Below are positions 53,541-64,000 of a DNA stretch of 64,000 bases, in pieces. This DNA is from Mycobacterium sp. GTDB taxonomy: Bacteria; Actinomycetota; Actinomycetes; Mycobacteriales; Mycobacteriaceae. Location of the stretch: NCBI GenBank assembly GCA_025965895.1, contig JAOPWC010000185.1, forward strand, positions 1-64,000. The letters run 5' to 3'. Below the pieces are notes generated by a model. The model ran no database searches, was not told the origin of the DNA, and worked only from the letters and a program-made list of their open reading frames with translations. The position numbers and the translations under genes were made by a program. Position 1 is the first letter of the stretch. Each line of letters starts with the position of its first letter.

Positions 53541-53613
53541 CAATTTGGCCGTACAAATGTGTCGTCCTATGCTTTCAGTGCGGTTCACAGCATGTCAATA
53601 TGGCCGTACCTTT
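53541..53613. promoter_or_regulatory. Two copies of an 18-bp element in the Rv0216-like/fadE divergent promoter
   Basis: CAATTTGGCCGTACAAAT (53541-53558) and CAATATGGCCGTACCTTT (53596-53613) share 14 of 18 bases with an identical TGGCCGTAC core, 55 bases apart. The first has palindromic ATTTG/CAAAT flanks. They flank the middle of the 102-bp divergent region. A candidate binding site for the GntR regulator encoded just after fadE. Confidence 0.5.
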
Positions 53614-53628
53614 AGCGGAAGGCGGGAC

Positions 53629-54816
53629 ATGAGCGCGGGACTGAACGACGAAGAAACCTTGCTGGTCGACACGGTCCGGGCATTCATCGACAAGGAGGTC
53701 AGGCCGACAGTCCGCGAGGTCGAGCACGCCAACGAGTATCCCGCGGCGTGGATCGAGCAGATGAAGCACATCGGTATCTTCGGCCTCGCCGTCCCCGAGG
53801 AGTACGGGGGCTCCCCGGTGTCGATGCCCTGCTATGTGCTGGTCACTCAGGAGTTGGCGCGCGGCTGGATGAGCCTGGCGGGAGCGATGGGCGGCCATAC
53901 CGTCGTCGCGAAGCTGCTGACGCTGTTCGGCACGAAGGAGCAGAAGCAGAAGTACCTGCCGGCAATGGCTACCGGTGAGGTGCGAGCGACGATGGCACTC
54001 ACCGAGGCGGGCGGCGGCTCGGATCTGCAGAACATGAAGACGACGGCCCTGCGTGACGGGGACGACCTGGTGATCAACGGCTCCAAGACGTGGATCAGCA
54101 ATGCGCGACGCTCCGGGCTGATCGCGCTGCTGTGCAAGACCGATCCCAACGCCACCCCACGTCACAGGGGCATGTCGGTGGTGCTGGTCGAGCACGCAGC
54201 GGCCGTCCCGGGCGCCGACTTCAAGCCGCGCCCCGGCCTGAGCGTATCGCGCGATCTGCCGAAACTCGGGTACAAGGGAGTTGAGTCCTGCGAGCTGACT
54301 TTCGACGACTGTCGTGTGCCGGCGTCGGCGATCCTCGGCGGCGAGCCAGGTAAGGGTTTCGGCCAGATGATGAAAGGCCTTGAGACAGGCCGCATTCAGG
54401 TCGCGTCCCGCGCGCTGGGTGTGGCGACAGCCGCACTGGAGGACGCGCTGGCCTACGCCCAGCAGCGGGAGAGCTTCGGGCAGCCGATCTGGAAGCATCA
54501 GGCGATCGGCAACTACCTGGCCGACATGGCGACCAAACTGACCGCGGCGCGTCAGCTCACCCGCTACGCCGCCGAGCGCTACGACAGCGGCGAGCGTGCC
54601 GACATGGAGGCCGGAATGGCGAAGCTGTTCGCCTCCGAGGTCGCGATGGAGATCGCGCTGGACGCGGTCCGCGTCCACGGCGGCTACGGCTATTCCACCG
54701 AATTCGACGTCGAGCGGTACTTCCGCGACGCCCCGCTGATGATCGTCGGCGAGGGCACCAACGAGATCCAGCGCAACGTCATAGCAAATCAGCTCGTCGC
54801 CCGTGGGGGCATCTAG
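53629..54816 (+). CDS. Acyl-CoA dehydrogenase (FadE3-type position)
   Basis: 395 residues, single-domain. It shows FGLAVPEEYGGSPVSM, MALTEAGGGSDLQNMKT, GSKTWISNARRSGLIALL, ESCELTFDDCRVPASAILGG and the catalytic glutamate E375 in MIVGEGTNEIQRNVIAN. It forms trans-2-enoyl-CoA from an acyl-CoA. It occupies the position of Rv0215c (fadE3) in the order Rv0216-fadE-fadD4. ATG 53629 is preceded by GCGGAAGGCGGG; the frame is open upstream without similarity. The GntR gene begins 4 bases after its stop. Confidence 0.93.
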   Translation: MSAGLNDEETLLVDTVRAFIDKEVRPTVREVEHANEYPAAWIEQMKHIGIFGLAVPEEYGGSPVSMPCYVLVTQELARGWMSLAGAMGGHTVVAKLLTLFGTKEQKQKYLPAMATGEVRATMALTEAGGGSDLQNMKTTALRDGDDLVINGSKTWISNARRSGLIALLCKTDPNATPRHRGMSVVLVEHAAAVPGADFKPRPGLSVSRDLPKLGYKGVESCELTFDDCRVPASAILGGEPGKGFGQMMKGLETGRIQVASRALGVATAALEDALAYAQQRESFGQPIWKHQAIGNYLADMATKLTAARQLTRYAAERYDSGERADMEAGMAKLFASEVAMEIALDAVRVHGGYGYSTEFDVERYFRDAPLMIVGEGTNEIQRNVIANQLVARGGI

Positions 54817-54819
54817 GCG

Positions 54820-55554
54820 GTGACGGTGAAGACCGAGCCTGCGTATCAGACGGTGCGCGAACAGCTTCGCGACGAGATCGCCGCCGGGATGTATCGCGAC
54901 GGTGCCCGGCTGCCCACCGAGTCGGAGCTCGTCGCCCGGCACGGCGTGAGTCGGCAGACCGTGCGGCGGGCGTTCCAGGATCTCGTCGCCGAGGGCGTGG
55001 TGTACCGGGTGCCGGGCCGGGGCACCTATGCGAGCGACTCCCCTGCCCGCTACCTTCGCCAGCTCGGGTCGATCGAAGACCTGATGAATCTGTCCGAGGA
55101 CACGACGATGGAGGTGCTGCGCGGGCTCTCCCGGCGCGTCGACGTCGAGGCCGCCAGCCGGCTGCGCCTCGACAACGACGTGGTCTACACCGTCGTCTTC
55201 CGCCGCCGTCACGACGACGTAGCGTTCGTCGTCACCACCGTTCATCTGCCCGAGTCCATCGCTCGCGCACTGCTCGGGTCACCGGCCCTGTCCACCGGAG
55301 CGAGCGGGACCCACACCGTCATCGGGCTGCTCGAGCCACAACTGGACTCGCCGATAGCCGAAGCGGCGCAGTCGATTACCGTCGCGCCCGCGGAGGCCGA
55401 CACGACGGCGGCGCTCGACTGCGCAGCGGGACATCCGATGCTGAGGGTGGATCGGCTCTACTCCGACAGGGAAGGCCGCCCCGTGGAGTTGGCGGTCAGC
55501 TACTTCCTGCCGGAGCAGTACACCTATCGGGTGACGCTTCGCCGCTCCGGCTGA
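54820..55554 (+). CDS. GntR-family regulator, HutC/UTRA type
   Basis: 244 residues. The winged helix-turn-helix covers about 10-75 (YQTVREQLRDEIAAGMYRDGARLPTESEL, ARHGVSRQTVRRAFQDL, GVVYRVPGRGTY). The C-terminal UTRA ligand domain ends with the family's PVELAVSYFLPEQYTYRV. GTG 54820 or GTG 54826 may start it. Being directly behind an acyl-CoA dehydrogenase and convergent with fadD4 (31-base overlap), it likely senses an acyl-CoA or a related acid. Candidate operators are 53541-53613 and 57098-57113. Confidence 0.9.
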   Translation: MTVKTEPAYQTVREQLRDEIAAGMYRDGARLPTESELVARHGVSRQTVRRAFQDLVAEGVVYRVPGRGTYASDSPARYLRQLGSIEDLMNLSEDTTMEVLRGLSRRVDVEAASRLRLDNDVVYTVVFRRRHDDVAFVVTTVHLPESIARALLGSPALSTGASGTHTVIGLLEPQLDSPIAEAAQSITVAPAEADTTAALDCAAGHPMLRVDRLYSDREGRPVELAVSYFLPEQYTYRVTLRRSG

Positions 55555-57074
55555 GATGCGTTCGCGTACTTCCCGACCAGTCCCTGCTTGTACAGCTTGC
55601 CGGCGTCGGTACGCGGCAACTCCGCTTCGAAGGAGATCGATCGCGGACATTTGTAGTGTGCGAGGCGCTCCCGCAACCACGCTACGAGTTCGTCGGCGAA
55701 CTCCTCGCTGGCGTCGGCCGGTTCTACCGCTTGCACCACACCCTTGACGGCTTGGCCCATCTCGTCGTCGGGGATGCCGAACACCGCGGCGTCGAGCACC
55801 TTCGGGTGCGTGAGGAGCATGTTCTCCGCCTCCTGCGGGTAGATGTTCACGCCACCGGAGATGATCATGTGATGGCGACGATCGGTGAGGAACAGGTACC
55901 CGTCCCCGTCGACGTAGCCGACGTCGCCGACGGTCGCCCAGCCGTGTTTGTCTTTGGAGGCGGCGGTTTTCCCGGGGTCGTTGAGGTATTCGAAAGCGAC
56001 TCCGCCCTCGAAGTAGATCTCACCGGCCTGCCCGGGCGGCAGCTCGTTGCCCTGCTCGTCGAGGATGTGCACGTTCCCGAAGGACGCCTTCCCAACAGAA
56101 CCCGGGTGCGTCAGCCACTCCTCGGCGCTGATCAACGTCGAGCCGATCGCCTCCGAGGAGGCGTAGTACTCGTCGATGATCGGGCCCCACCAGTCGATCA
56201 TCTGCTTTTTGATCTCCACCGGGCATGGAGCCGCCGCGTGGATCACTCGTTTCAGGCTGGAGACGTCATACGAACTACGCACGGAATCAGGGAGTTTCAG
56301 CATCCTGGTGAACATCGCGGGCACGAACTGGCCGTGCGTGATCCGGTAGCGCTGGATCGCGGCCAGCGCGCCTTCGGCGTCGAACTTCTCCATCACCACG
56401 GTGGTGATGCCCGCCGCCTGCACGTTCATCGACCACACCGAAGGTGCGGTGTGGTAGAGGGGCGCCGGGCTCAGATAGATGGAATCGCGGTCCATCCAGA
56501 CGCCGATAAGCGCCGACATCATTCCGGGCGCCTCAGCCGGCGAGACGTGGGGCAATTCGCGCTTGATGCCCTTCGGCCTGCCGGTCGTGCCTGACGAGTA
56601 CTGCAGCAGGTCACCCTCGCGTTCGTCGTCGACGGGCGTATCAGGCTGGTGTGCGACACATTCCGGGTAGCGCAGCCAGCCGTCGAGATCGCCGTCGGCG
56701 ATCATCAGCAGGTCAGGAAGCCCATCGGGCAGATGTTCAGGGAGATCTCCGCACGTCCGCAGAAGCGCAGCGGACCCGATGATCGCCGACACACCGCTGT
56801 TGGTGATGATGTACGCGACCTCCGCGGCCGTCAGGTGCGTGCTGATCGGCACGTAGTACATGCCGCTGCGCCGTGCGGCCCACATGATGGCGTGGATGTG
56901 CTCGTTGTTCTCCATGAGGATCGCGACGGCGTCACCTTCGCGCAGCCCGCGCTGTCGGAAGAAATGGGCCAGCCTGTTAGCCCGGGCTTCGAGGTCGTCG
57001 AAGGTGACGACGGTGCCCGTCGGGTGCAGGATGATCGCCGGCTTGTCGACGCCGAGGTGTTCGCGAAGCTGCAT
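55524..57074 (-). CDS. fadD4: Acyl-CoA synthetase FadD4
   Basis: 516 residues. The P-loop is LLQYSSGTTGRPKGIKREL, then LSPAPLYHTAPSVWSMNVQA, A5 DEYYASSEAIGSTLI, A7 GWATVGDVGYVDGDGYLFLT, A8 DRRHHMIISGGVNIYPQEAE and the lysine in LPRTDAGKLYKQGL. Near-collinear with FadD4 (Rv0214) as recalled. It activates a carboxylic acid to its CoA ester. ATG 57074 is used; a perfect 16-bp palindrome lies 24 bases upstream. Convergent with GntR. Confidence 0.92.
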   Translation of the reverse strand: MQLREHLGVDKPAIILHPTGTVVTFDDLEARANRLAHFFRQRGLREGDAVAILMENNEHIHAIMWAARRSGMYYVPISTHLTAAEVAYIITNSGVSAIIGSAALLRTCGDLPEHLPDGLPDLLMIADGDLDGWLRYPECVAHQPDTPVDDEREGDLLQYSSGTTGRPKGIKRELPHVSPAEAPGMMSALIGVWMDRDSIYLSPAPLYHTAPSVWSMNVQAAGITTVVMEKFDAEGALAAIQRYRITHGQFVPAMFTRMLKLPDSVRSSYDVSSLKRVIHAAAPCPVEIKKQMIDWWGPIIDEYYASSEAIGSTLISAEEWLTHPGSVGKASFGNVHILDEQGNELPPGQAGEIYFEGGVAFEYLNDPGKTAASKDKHGWATVGDVGYVDGDGYLFLTDRRHHMIISGGVNIYPQEAENMLLTHPKVLDAAVFGIPDDEMGQAVKGVVQAVEPADASEEFADELVAWLRERLAHYKCPRSISFEAELPRTDAGKLYKQGLVGKYANASQPERRSVTR

Positions 57075-57097
57075 GGACGCACTTTACGTCCACTGAA

Positions 57098-57113
57098 CTT
57101 GACAGGTGTCAAG
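57098..57113. promoter_or_regulatory. Perfect palindrome CTTGACA-N2-TGTCAAG before fadD4
   Basis: CTTGACAGGTGTCAAG is a perfect 7-2-7 palindrome 24 bases upstream of the fadD4 ATG, in the 152-bp gap to pckA. A regulator-binding site is likely; the adjacent GntR protein is one candidate. Confidence 0.55.
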
Positions 57114-57226
57114 CGGCCCCTGGGACGGCGAGGAAGAACTCCGCCGCCGCGATCGCCACGAAACCTTCGGCGACGTACGCCTTCGATCAATAGCTCGGGC
57201 CCGCGCCGAACTCGTGCGCCCGGGCG

Positions 57227-59053
<1,827 letters not shown>

Positions 59054-59205
59054 TCGAATCTCCTGCGTAGGTTTCTTGCCAGGACGCAGGCCACATGGCG
59101 CCGGCACGGCGTTCACGGTCGTCCCTAAACTAAAGGTTAACTCGATCCGTATACCCCTGGTAAACCGGCTGCGGCCGAATTCCTCACAAGAACGATTCAG
59201 TTCGC

Positions 59206-60729
59206 TCAAGAGGGTGACGTTTCGGCGCCGGCTGTGCCGCCGTCCAGCTCGGCCTGCACCGCGTCCAGCGCGCGCTGGAGGTGGGGCCGCTCCCGGTTGC
59301 GCAAAGTCGCCGCCCTGGCCGCGGCGACCCCGTGCTCGCGCAGCTCCGCGTCGATCCCCGCGACCTGGTCGGCAACGTTGTCAGCCTCAACCTCATCATG
59401 TTCGGCCTGTTCGGCCGAGAGAGCGGTCTCCGCGCCCAGCACCCGTTCGGCGACATGCCGTTCCAAGACCGCGCGCAACTCACCGATGACCTCGGCGACC
59501 CAGCGGTCGAGCACCGCACGGTCATGCAGCAAACCGCGGGTGCCGACCACCCACGCCGCGAGCCCCATGCCCACCACCGCGCCTGCCGCAAGCCCGGCGG
59601 CGGTGTAGGCCGGCGCGAGGTCGGCGAACGGCCGGCTGAGGATCAACGCAACGCCGAGCCCGAGACCCGCGCCGAGCAGCATCATCAGCCGTGTCTGCAA
59701 CCGTCGCGACTTCAGCGGGGGCAACGCCACCGGCGGGCTCTCCGGCGGCGGCGCACTCGCGAGCGGAGTCAGGCCGAGCTCGGTCGCGACGTCGCCCAGG
59801 TGCTCGGCCACCCCGGCGCCGACCTCCCCGATCACCTCGTCGATTCGGCCGCGCACGTAGCCCTCGAACGACGGCATGCGCCGCCGCGTCATTCCGGACG
59901 CGTCCTCCTGCAGTTCGCTGCGCACCGACGTGCAGCGATTACGGGCGAAGTAGGTGAGCTGTACCCGCGCCTGCTGGATCTGGCTTCGCAGCGCGATCGT
60001 GCGCTCGGACTTCGTCAGACGCCGCCGCCCCAGCATCTCGCGGCGCCGATCGCGCAAGGCCGCCATCCGGGCTTCCCGGCCGGCCCCGGCGGTATCGTCA
60101 TCATGGCGCCGCATCGCCCCCTGCAGGCGAGTTTCCCAGGTGCGCAGCCGGTTCCGTCGCACCAGCTCAGCCTCGGCCAACCCCCGCCGCAGCACGTCGA
60201 CCAGCTCGTCGAACATCGCCTCGCCAAGCTCGGGTGCGGCCGCCACACCGACCCATTCGACGTCGCGGTAGCGGTGGTTGTGCTCGGTCAGCGCGGCGCG
60301 GTCGGCGGCCAGCACGTCGCGCCAGTTGCGGTGCACATCGATCTTCGACACCGCGCCGATCACCAGATCTGTGTTCGCGGCCGCCGTGTCGAGCAGCGCG
60401 CAGTCCGAGTCGGTCAGGGGCGCGAGCGCGGAGACGACGAACACCACCGCCACGGGACTTTCCCCGGCGTCCAGCTCGTGGGCTTCGACGAAGGTCTGCT
60501 CCGGCATGCGTTCGCGAAGCTCCACGAGGGTGCTGGACGAGCCGGCCAGCCACGGGCCGGTCACCAGTACCGCGTCGCCGGCCTCGACGCCGGGGCCGCT
60601 GACATTCGGGTGGATCGCCGCAACCAGCGCGTCGACCCCGGCGGCCGGATCGCCGGTCGCATTGGCCCCGGCGGCCGGATCGCCGGTCGCATTGACCCCG
60701 GCGACCGGATCGCGTGCCCCGCCCGTCAC
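59206..60729 (-). CDS. Degenerate dynamin-like GTPase-type membrane protein (Rv0209/Rv0210-like)
   Basis: 507 residues. After a repetitive N-terminus (about 8-32) comes a G-domain-like part. The expected P-loop reads [10 protein letters not shown] (no GKS/T). [20 protein letters not shown] resembles the beta-strand/switch segment, and SKIDVHRNW sits where the G4 motif (T/NKxD) would be. A long charged helical region follows (about 190-290), then two adjacent TM helices (about 360-405) and a helical tail. This is the layout of bacterial dynamin-like proteins with a decayed nucleotide site. Position between pckA and trmB equals Rv0209/Rv0210. Function unknown. Start GTG/ATG at 60729 is uncertain because of the repeats. 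Confidence 0.65.
   Translation of the reverse strand: MTGGARDPVAGVNATGDPAAGANATGDPAAGVDALVAAIHPNVSGPGVEAGDAVLVTGPWLAGSSSTLVELRERMPEQTFVEAHELDAGESPVAVVFVVSALAPLTDSDCALLDTAAANTDLVIGAVSKIDVHRNWRDVLAADRAALTEHNHRYRDVEWVGVAAAPELGEAMFDELVDVLRRGLAEAELVRRNRLRTWETRLQGAMRRHDDDTAGAGREARMAALRDRRREMLGRRRLTKSERTIALRSQIQQARVQLTYFARNRCTSVRSELQEDASGMTRRRMPSFEGYVRGRIDEVIGEVGAGVAEHLGDVATELGLTPLASAPPPESPPVALPPLKSRRLQTRLMMLLGAGLGLGVALILSRPFADLAPAYTAAGLAAGAVVGMGLAAWVVGTRGLLHDRAVLDRWVAEVIGELRAVLERHVAERVLGAETALSAEQAEHDEVEADNVADQVAGIDAELREHGVAAARAATLRNRERPHLQRALDAVQAELDGGTAGAETSPS
60636..60712. repeat. 30-bp tandem repeat, 2.6 copies, inside the dynamin-like gene
   Basis: A 30-base unit at 60636-60665 and 60666-60695 (one mismatch) plus a partial copy 60696-60712. 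Because 30 is divisible by 3 it encodes a 10-residue repeat (A-G-x-N-A-T-G-D-P-x) at the N-terminus. Copy number may vary between strains without breaking the frame. Confidence 0.9.
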
Positions 60730-61019
60730 CGGGCCGCGTCCCGCTGCCGCGCACGCCGCCAGAGCCTCAAGGATCCGCCGGCGGCGGCAAATATCGCCAG
60801 CTCGTCGGCGAAAATATGGTGCCCCTGTCTACGCACGTGACTGTTCGCCGTCCCCCCACCGGTTCTGACCGGCCCCGTTATCAGCCAAATGGTGACACCT
60901 CCGGTGTGTCGGCGCGAATGCTTAGGCTAATGACCTGCCGATACCAGTAAAGACAACTGTTGGGTATCAATCTGCACCAGATAAGGCAGCGATTTAATTT
61001 CATAGGCCACCATTAACGA

Positions 61020-61754
61020 ATGCAAACGCAGCGCGACGACCGGCCGGACACGGTGGCCGATCAGAATCGGGCGCCGCATCTGCATCGCCGGGTGAGAAGT
61101 TTCCGCTCCCGGCGGTCGGCATTGACGGAGACTCAACAGCAGACATGGGACCGGCTGTGGCCCGTGCTCGGAATCGAGGCCCAGCCGGGTGCCCGGCCCC
61201 TGGACACAAAGCGCTGGTTTGGCAGATCGGCCCCCGTTGTCCTCGAAATAGGCAGTGGCACGGGGACTTCCACTACAGCTATGGCGCAGGCTGAACCGCA
61301 CCTGGACGTGGTGGCGGTGGAGGTGTACCGCCGCGGGCTCGCGCAGCTGCTCGGCCGTATCGACCGTGAAGGCATCACCAATGTGCGGTTGATCCGCGGC
61401 GACGGTCTCGACGTCCTCGAGAACATGGTCGGCAGCGATTCGTTGACCGGGGTGCGGGTGTTCTTCCCCGATCCATGGCCCAAGTCACGGCACCACAAGC
61501 GCAGGCTGCTGCAGCCGGGCACGGTCGCGCTGATCGCCGACCGGCTGCGGCCCGGCGGCGTGTTGCACGTCGCCACCGACCACCCTGGCTACGCGCAGCA
61601 GATCGCCGACGTCGGTGATGGCGAGCCGCGGTTGCGCCGCGTCGGCGCCCACCGTCGGCTGCCCATGTCCGTGCACCGACCTGTCACAAAGTATGAAGAC
61701 AAGGCCCACCACGCCGGCAGCGCCGTGGCTGAGCTGCTCTGGGAGAAACCATGA
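61020..61754 (+). CDS. trmB: tRNA (guanine-N7-)-methyltransferase
   Basis: 244 residues. The SAM motif is VLEIGSGTGTSTTAM, the acidic strand 2 end AVEVYRRGL, then LIRGDGLDVL and the TrmB signature FFPDPWPKSRHHKRRL. It methylates G46 of tRNAs. ATG 61020 is used. The 290-bp region before it (60730-61019) has no gene; it holds GACACC-TCC-GGTGTG at 60894-60908 and an AT-rich promoter-like stretch near 60920-61010, presumably driving trmB, the NYN gene and mmpL3. The stop overlaps the next gene as ATGA. Confidence 0.95.
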   Translation: MQTQRDDRPDTVADQNRAPHLHRRVRSFRSRRSALTETQQQTWDRLWPVLGIEAQPGARPLDTKRWFGRSAPVVLEIGSGTGTSTTAMAQAEPHLDVVAVEVYRRGLAQLLGRIDREGITNVRLIRGDGLDVLENMVGSDSLTGVRVFFPDPWPKSRHHKRRLLQPGTVALIADRLRPGGVLHVATDHPGYAQQIADVGDGEPRLRRVGAHRRLPMSVHRPVTKYEDKAHHAGSAVAELLWEKP

Positions 61755-62425
61755 GCATGACGGAAGAGATCGTCGTGACACCGGAGGCGGAGGCGCCGCC
61801 ATCGCCCCGGCGAGTTCTGCTCGTCTGGGACGCGCCGAACCTCGACATGGGGCTGGGCTCGATCCTCGGTGGCCGGCCGACCGCCGCCTACCGTCCCCGC
61901 TTCGACGCGCTGGGCCGCTGGCTGCTCTCGCGCACTGCCGAGTTGGCCGGGGGGCACAACGAGGTGTCGATCGAACCCGAGGCCACGGTGTTCACGAACA
62001 TCGCCCCCGGCAGCGCCGATGTCGTGCGGCCGTGGGTCGAGGCCCTGCGTAATGTGGGGTTCGCGGTCTTCGCGAAACCGAAGATCGACGAGGACAGCGA
62101 CGTCGACAGCGATATGCTCGACCACATCGCGTTGCGGAACAGCGAGGGCCTGGCAGGTCTGCTGGTGGCTTCGGCGGACGGTCAGGCGTTTCGGCAGCCG
62201 CTGGAAGAAATCGCCCACTCCGGGGTGTCGGTCCAGGTGCTTGGATTTCGCGAACATGCGAGCTGGGCGCTAGCGTCGGAGACATTGAACTTCGTCGACT
62301 TGGAGGACATTCCTGGCGTTTTCCGGGAACCACTGCCGCGAGTCGGCTTAGATTCGCTACCAGATCAAGGGGCGTGGCTGCAGCCGTTCCGGCCGCTGTC
62401 GGCGCTGCTGACCGCGCGTGTGTAG
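61751..62425 (+). CDS. NYN/PIN-domain protein (Rv0207c-like)
   Basis: 224 residues. It has the NYN-type acidic pattern: LLVWDAPNLDMGLG at the first strand, DEDSDVDSDMLDHIALRN in the middle and LLVASADGQAFRQPLEEIA. NYN domains are PIN-like ribonucleases using clustered aspartates. A conserved C-terminal part (ASWALASETLNFVDLEDIPG) follows. ATG 61751 overlaps the trmB TGA, so translation is coupled. The trmB-NYN-mmpL3 order is kept with M. tuberculosis Rv0208c-Rv0206c. RNA target unknown. Confidence 0.88.
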   Translation: MSMTEEIVVTPEAEAPPSPRRVLLVWDAPNLDMGLGSILGGRPTAAYRPRFDALGRWLLSRTAELAGGHNEVSIEPEATVFTNIAPGSADVVRPWVEALRNVGFAVFAKPKIDEDSDVDSDMLDHIALRNSEGLAGLLVASADGQAFRQPLEEIAHSGVSVQVLGFREHASWALASETLNFVDLEDIPGVFREPLPRVGLDSLPDQGAWLQPFRPLSALLTARV

Positions 62426-62474
62426 CCACAACAGAATGACGCGGTCCGCGAGAAAGAGCTAGTTAGGAGCATAG

Positions 62475-64000
62475 GTGTTCGCCTGGTGGGGTCGAACTGT
62501 GTACCGCTACCGGTTCATCGTGATCGGGGTGATGGTCGCGCTGTGCCTCGGCGGCGGCGCTTTCGGGCTCAGCCTTGGCAAGCACGTCACCCAGAGCGGC
62601 TTCTACGACGACGGCAGCCAATCGGCGAAGGCGTCCGTGCTGGCCGACACGGTCGACGGGAGGGACAGAACCGGTCACATCGTGGCGACGTTCACCGCCC
62701 CGGACGGCCAGACGGTGGACGACCCGCAATGGCAGGCCAGCATCGTCGACCAGCTGAACAAGCTGCAGGCCGACCATCCCAACCAAATCCTGGGCTGGGT
62801 GGGCTGGCTGAAGGCACCGAACAGCACAGACGCGACGGTGCAGAAGATGCATACGTCGGACATGAAACGCACGTTCGTCAGCATTCCGCTCAAGGGCAGC
62901 AACGACGACGAGATCCTCAACAACTACAAAGCCGTCCAACCTGCCCTGCAAAAGCTGGACGGCGGCAAGGTCGAACTGGCCGGCTTGCAGCCGGTGGCCA
63001 ACGAGCTGACCGGAACGATCGCCAAGGACCAGCTACGCATGGAGGTGCTGGCGCTGCCGTTGGTGGCAGTGGTGCTGTTCTTCGTGTTCGGCGGCGTGAT
63101 CGCCGCCGGGCTGCCGGTGATCGTCGGGGGTCTGGCCATCGCGGGCTCACTCGGCATCCTGCGGCTGATCGCGGTGTTCGGGCCGGTGCACTACTTCGCC
63201 CAACCCGTTGTCACGATGATCGGCCTCGGCATCGCGATCGACTACGGCCTGTTCGTGGTCAGCCGCTTCCGCGAGGAGATCGCCGACGGCTACGACACCG
63301 AGACGGCGGTACGCCGCACGGTGATGACCGCCGGGCGCACCGTGACGTTCTCGGCGGTGATCATCGTCGCGGCGGCGGCCGGCCTGCTGCTGTTCCCGCA
63401 GGGGTTCCTCAAGTCGCTGACCTATGCGGTCATCGCGGCGGTGATGTTTTCCGCGATCCTGTCGGTCACCCTTCTGCCGGCCTGCCTGGGCATCCTCGGC
63501 AGGCACGTCGATGCGTTCGGTGTCCGCACGCTGCTGCGGGTTCCGTTCCTGCGCAACTGGAGACTCACCAACTGGTGGTTGAATTGGCTGGCGGACCGCC
63601 TGCAGAAGACCAAGACCCGCGCAGAGATCGAGAACGGCTTCTGGGGCAAGCTCGTCAACCGGGTGATGAAGCGTCCAATCCTGTTCGCGGCGCCGATCAT
63701 CGTCATCCTGATCCTGCTGATCGTCCCCCTCGGGAAGCTGTCACTCGGGGGCATCAGCGAGAAGTATCTGCCGCCCGACAACCCTGTTCGCCAGTCGCAG
63801 GAAGATTTCGACCGGACGTTCCCCGGCTTCCGCACGCAACAGCTGACGTTGGTCATCCAGAACGCCACGCCCCCTCAGATCGACGAGATCGCCAATAAAG
63901 CCTCGCAACTCAGCGGATTCACCAATCCCGCCTGGCAACCGCGACCGGCCACCGACGAGGGCACCCACGATCCAAAAGTCACCGTCCTGCAGAACGGCCT
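62475..64000 (+). CDS. mmpL3: MmpL3 trehalose monomycolate exporter, N-terminal half (cut by window edge)
   Basis: RND-superfamily transporter exporting trehalose monomycolate. GTG 62475 (MFAWWGRTVYRYRF) has AGGAGC upstream and is open to the window end, giving about 508 of some 940+ residues. It has TM1 (about 14-34), the first periplasmic porter domain (about 35-170), then TM2-TM6. The proton-relay pair D256-Y257 is present in LGIAIDYGLFVVSRF, and TAGRTVTFSAVIIVAAAAGL lies in the following helices. The second periplasmic domain begins near ISEKYLPPDNP. Essential in mycobacteria and a drug target. Confidence 0.97.
   Translation, partial: MFAWWGRTVYRYRFIVIGVMVALCLGGGAFGLSLGKHVTQSGFYDDGSQSAKASVLADTVDGRDRTGHIVATFTAPDGQTVDDPQWQASIVDQLNKLQADHPNQILGWVGWLKAPNSTDATVQKMHTSDMKRTFVSIPLKGSNDDEILNNYKAVQPALQKLDGGKVELAGLQPVANELTGTIAKDQLRMEVLALPLVAVVLFFVFGGVIAAGLPVIVGGLAIAGSLGILRLIAVFGPVHYFAQPVVTMIGLGIAIDYGLFVVSRFREEIADGYDTETAVRRTVMTAGRTVTFSAVIIVAAAAGLLLFPQGFLKSLTYAVIAAVMFSAILSVTLLPACLGILGRHVDAFGVRTLLRVPFLRNWRLTNWWLNWLADRLQKTKTRAEIENGFWGKLVNRVMKRPILFAAPIIVILILLIVPLGKLSLGGISEKYLPPDNPVRQSQEDFDRTFPGFRTQQLTLVIQNATPPQIDEIANKASQLSGFTNPAWQPRPATDEGTHDPKVTVLQNG

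Noticed and set aside
62486-63898. 470-codon frame overlapping the start of mmpL3
   Set aside because: Its translation is Arg/Gly-rich without domains; the frame from GTG 62475 gives MmpL3 with D256-Y257 and TM helices.

Overview
The window is actinobacterial. From about position 4,320 to the right end it is clearly mycobacterial, most likely an environmental Mycolicibacterium/Mycobacterium. The backbone is the Mycobacterium tuberculosis Rv0250c-to-Rv0206c neighbourhood read in reverse: sdh1 (Rv0249c-0247c), flavin reductase (Rv0245), fadE5, fadA2, fabG4, htdX, TetR (Rv0238), lpqI, DUF2613/aftD, php, an acyltransferase (Rv0228), DUF3068 (Rv0227c), Rv0226c, Rv0225, Rv0224c, ALDH (Rv0223c), echA1, lipC, Rv0216, a fadE3-type gene, fadD4, pckA, an Rv0209/0210-like protein, trmB, a NYN protein and mmpL3 (cut by the right edge). 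Rv identities come from recalled protein families, not from a search.

Layout. (1) 1-4,320: typA (cut by the left edge), dodecin, an Rv0250c-like small protein, then membrane anchor, flavoprotein and iron-sulfur subunits of an Sdh1-type succinate dehydrogenase. This block has almost exclusively G/C-ending codons, a shorter SdhA than mycobacteria, and typA beside sdh. Codon use changes inside sdhB near 4,325, so the left end is either a different actinobacterial genome joined through a conserved gene (chimeric contig) or a recombinant. (2) 4,642-4,773: four 32-bp tandem repeats that form a chain of ATGA-overlapping 11-codon ORFs starting on the sdhB stop codon. (3) 4.8-13.2 kb: fatty-acid enzymes (fadE5, fadA2, fabG4, htdX), a TetR regulator and two identical-architecture palindromes (CTTACTC-N2-GAGTAAG) before fabG4 and tetR. 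(4) 13.3-19.7 kb: an insertion relative to M. tuberculosis gene order, including a GT87 mannosyltransferase, a dienelactone hydrolase pair and a stand-alone copy of the pseudokinase/ectodomain half of MurJ. (5) 19.9-31.7 kb: arabinogalactan/cell-envelope cluster around aftD.

(6) 31.8-43.2 kb: an acyl-AMP ligase, DUF5994, a phosphotransferase translationally coupled to an aldehyde dehydrogenase, a second FadE5-type dehydrogenase with a MaoC hydratase, a decayed epoxide hydrolase followed by a TetR lacking its DNA-binding domain, an SDR and an amine oxidase. (7) 43.3-57.1 kb: lipid enzymes: echA1, an acyltransferase/FadD12-like/LipO-like run resembling Rv1428c-1426c, lipC, a double-domain FadE, an HtrA-like protease, double-hotdog Rv0216, FadE, a GntR regulator and fadD4. 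(8) 57.2-64 kb: pckA, a degenerate dynamin-like protein, then trmB-NYN-mmpL3, the last being the trehalose monomycolate exporter.

Together the genes describe acyl-CoA activation, beta-oxidation and mycolate/arabinogalactan envelope assembly, with respiration (sdh) and gluconeogenesis (pckA) at the two ends. I saw no rRNA, tRNA, CRISPR array, IS element or phage gene.
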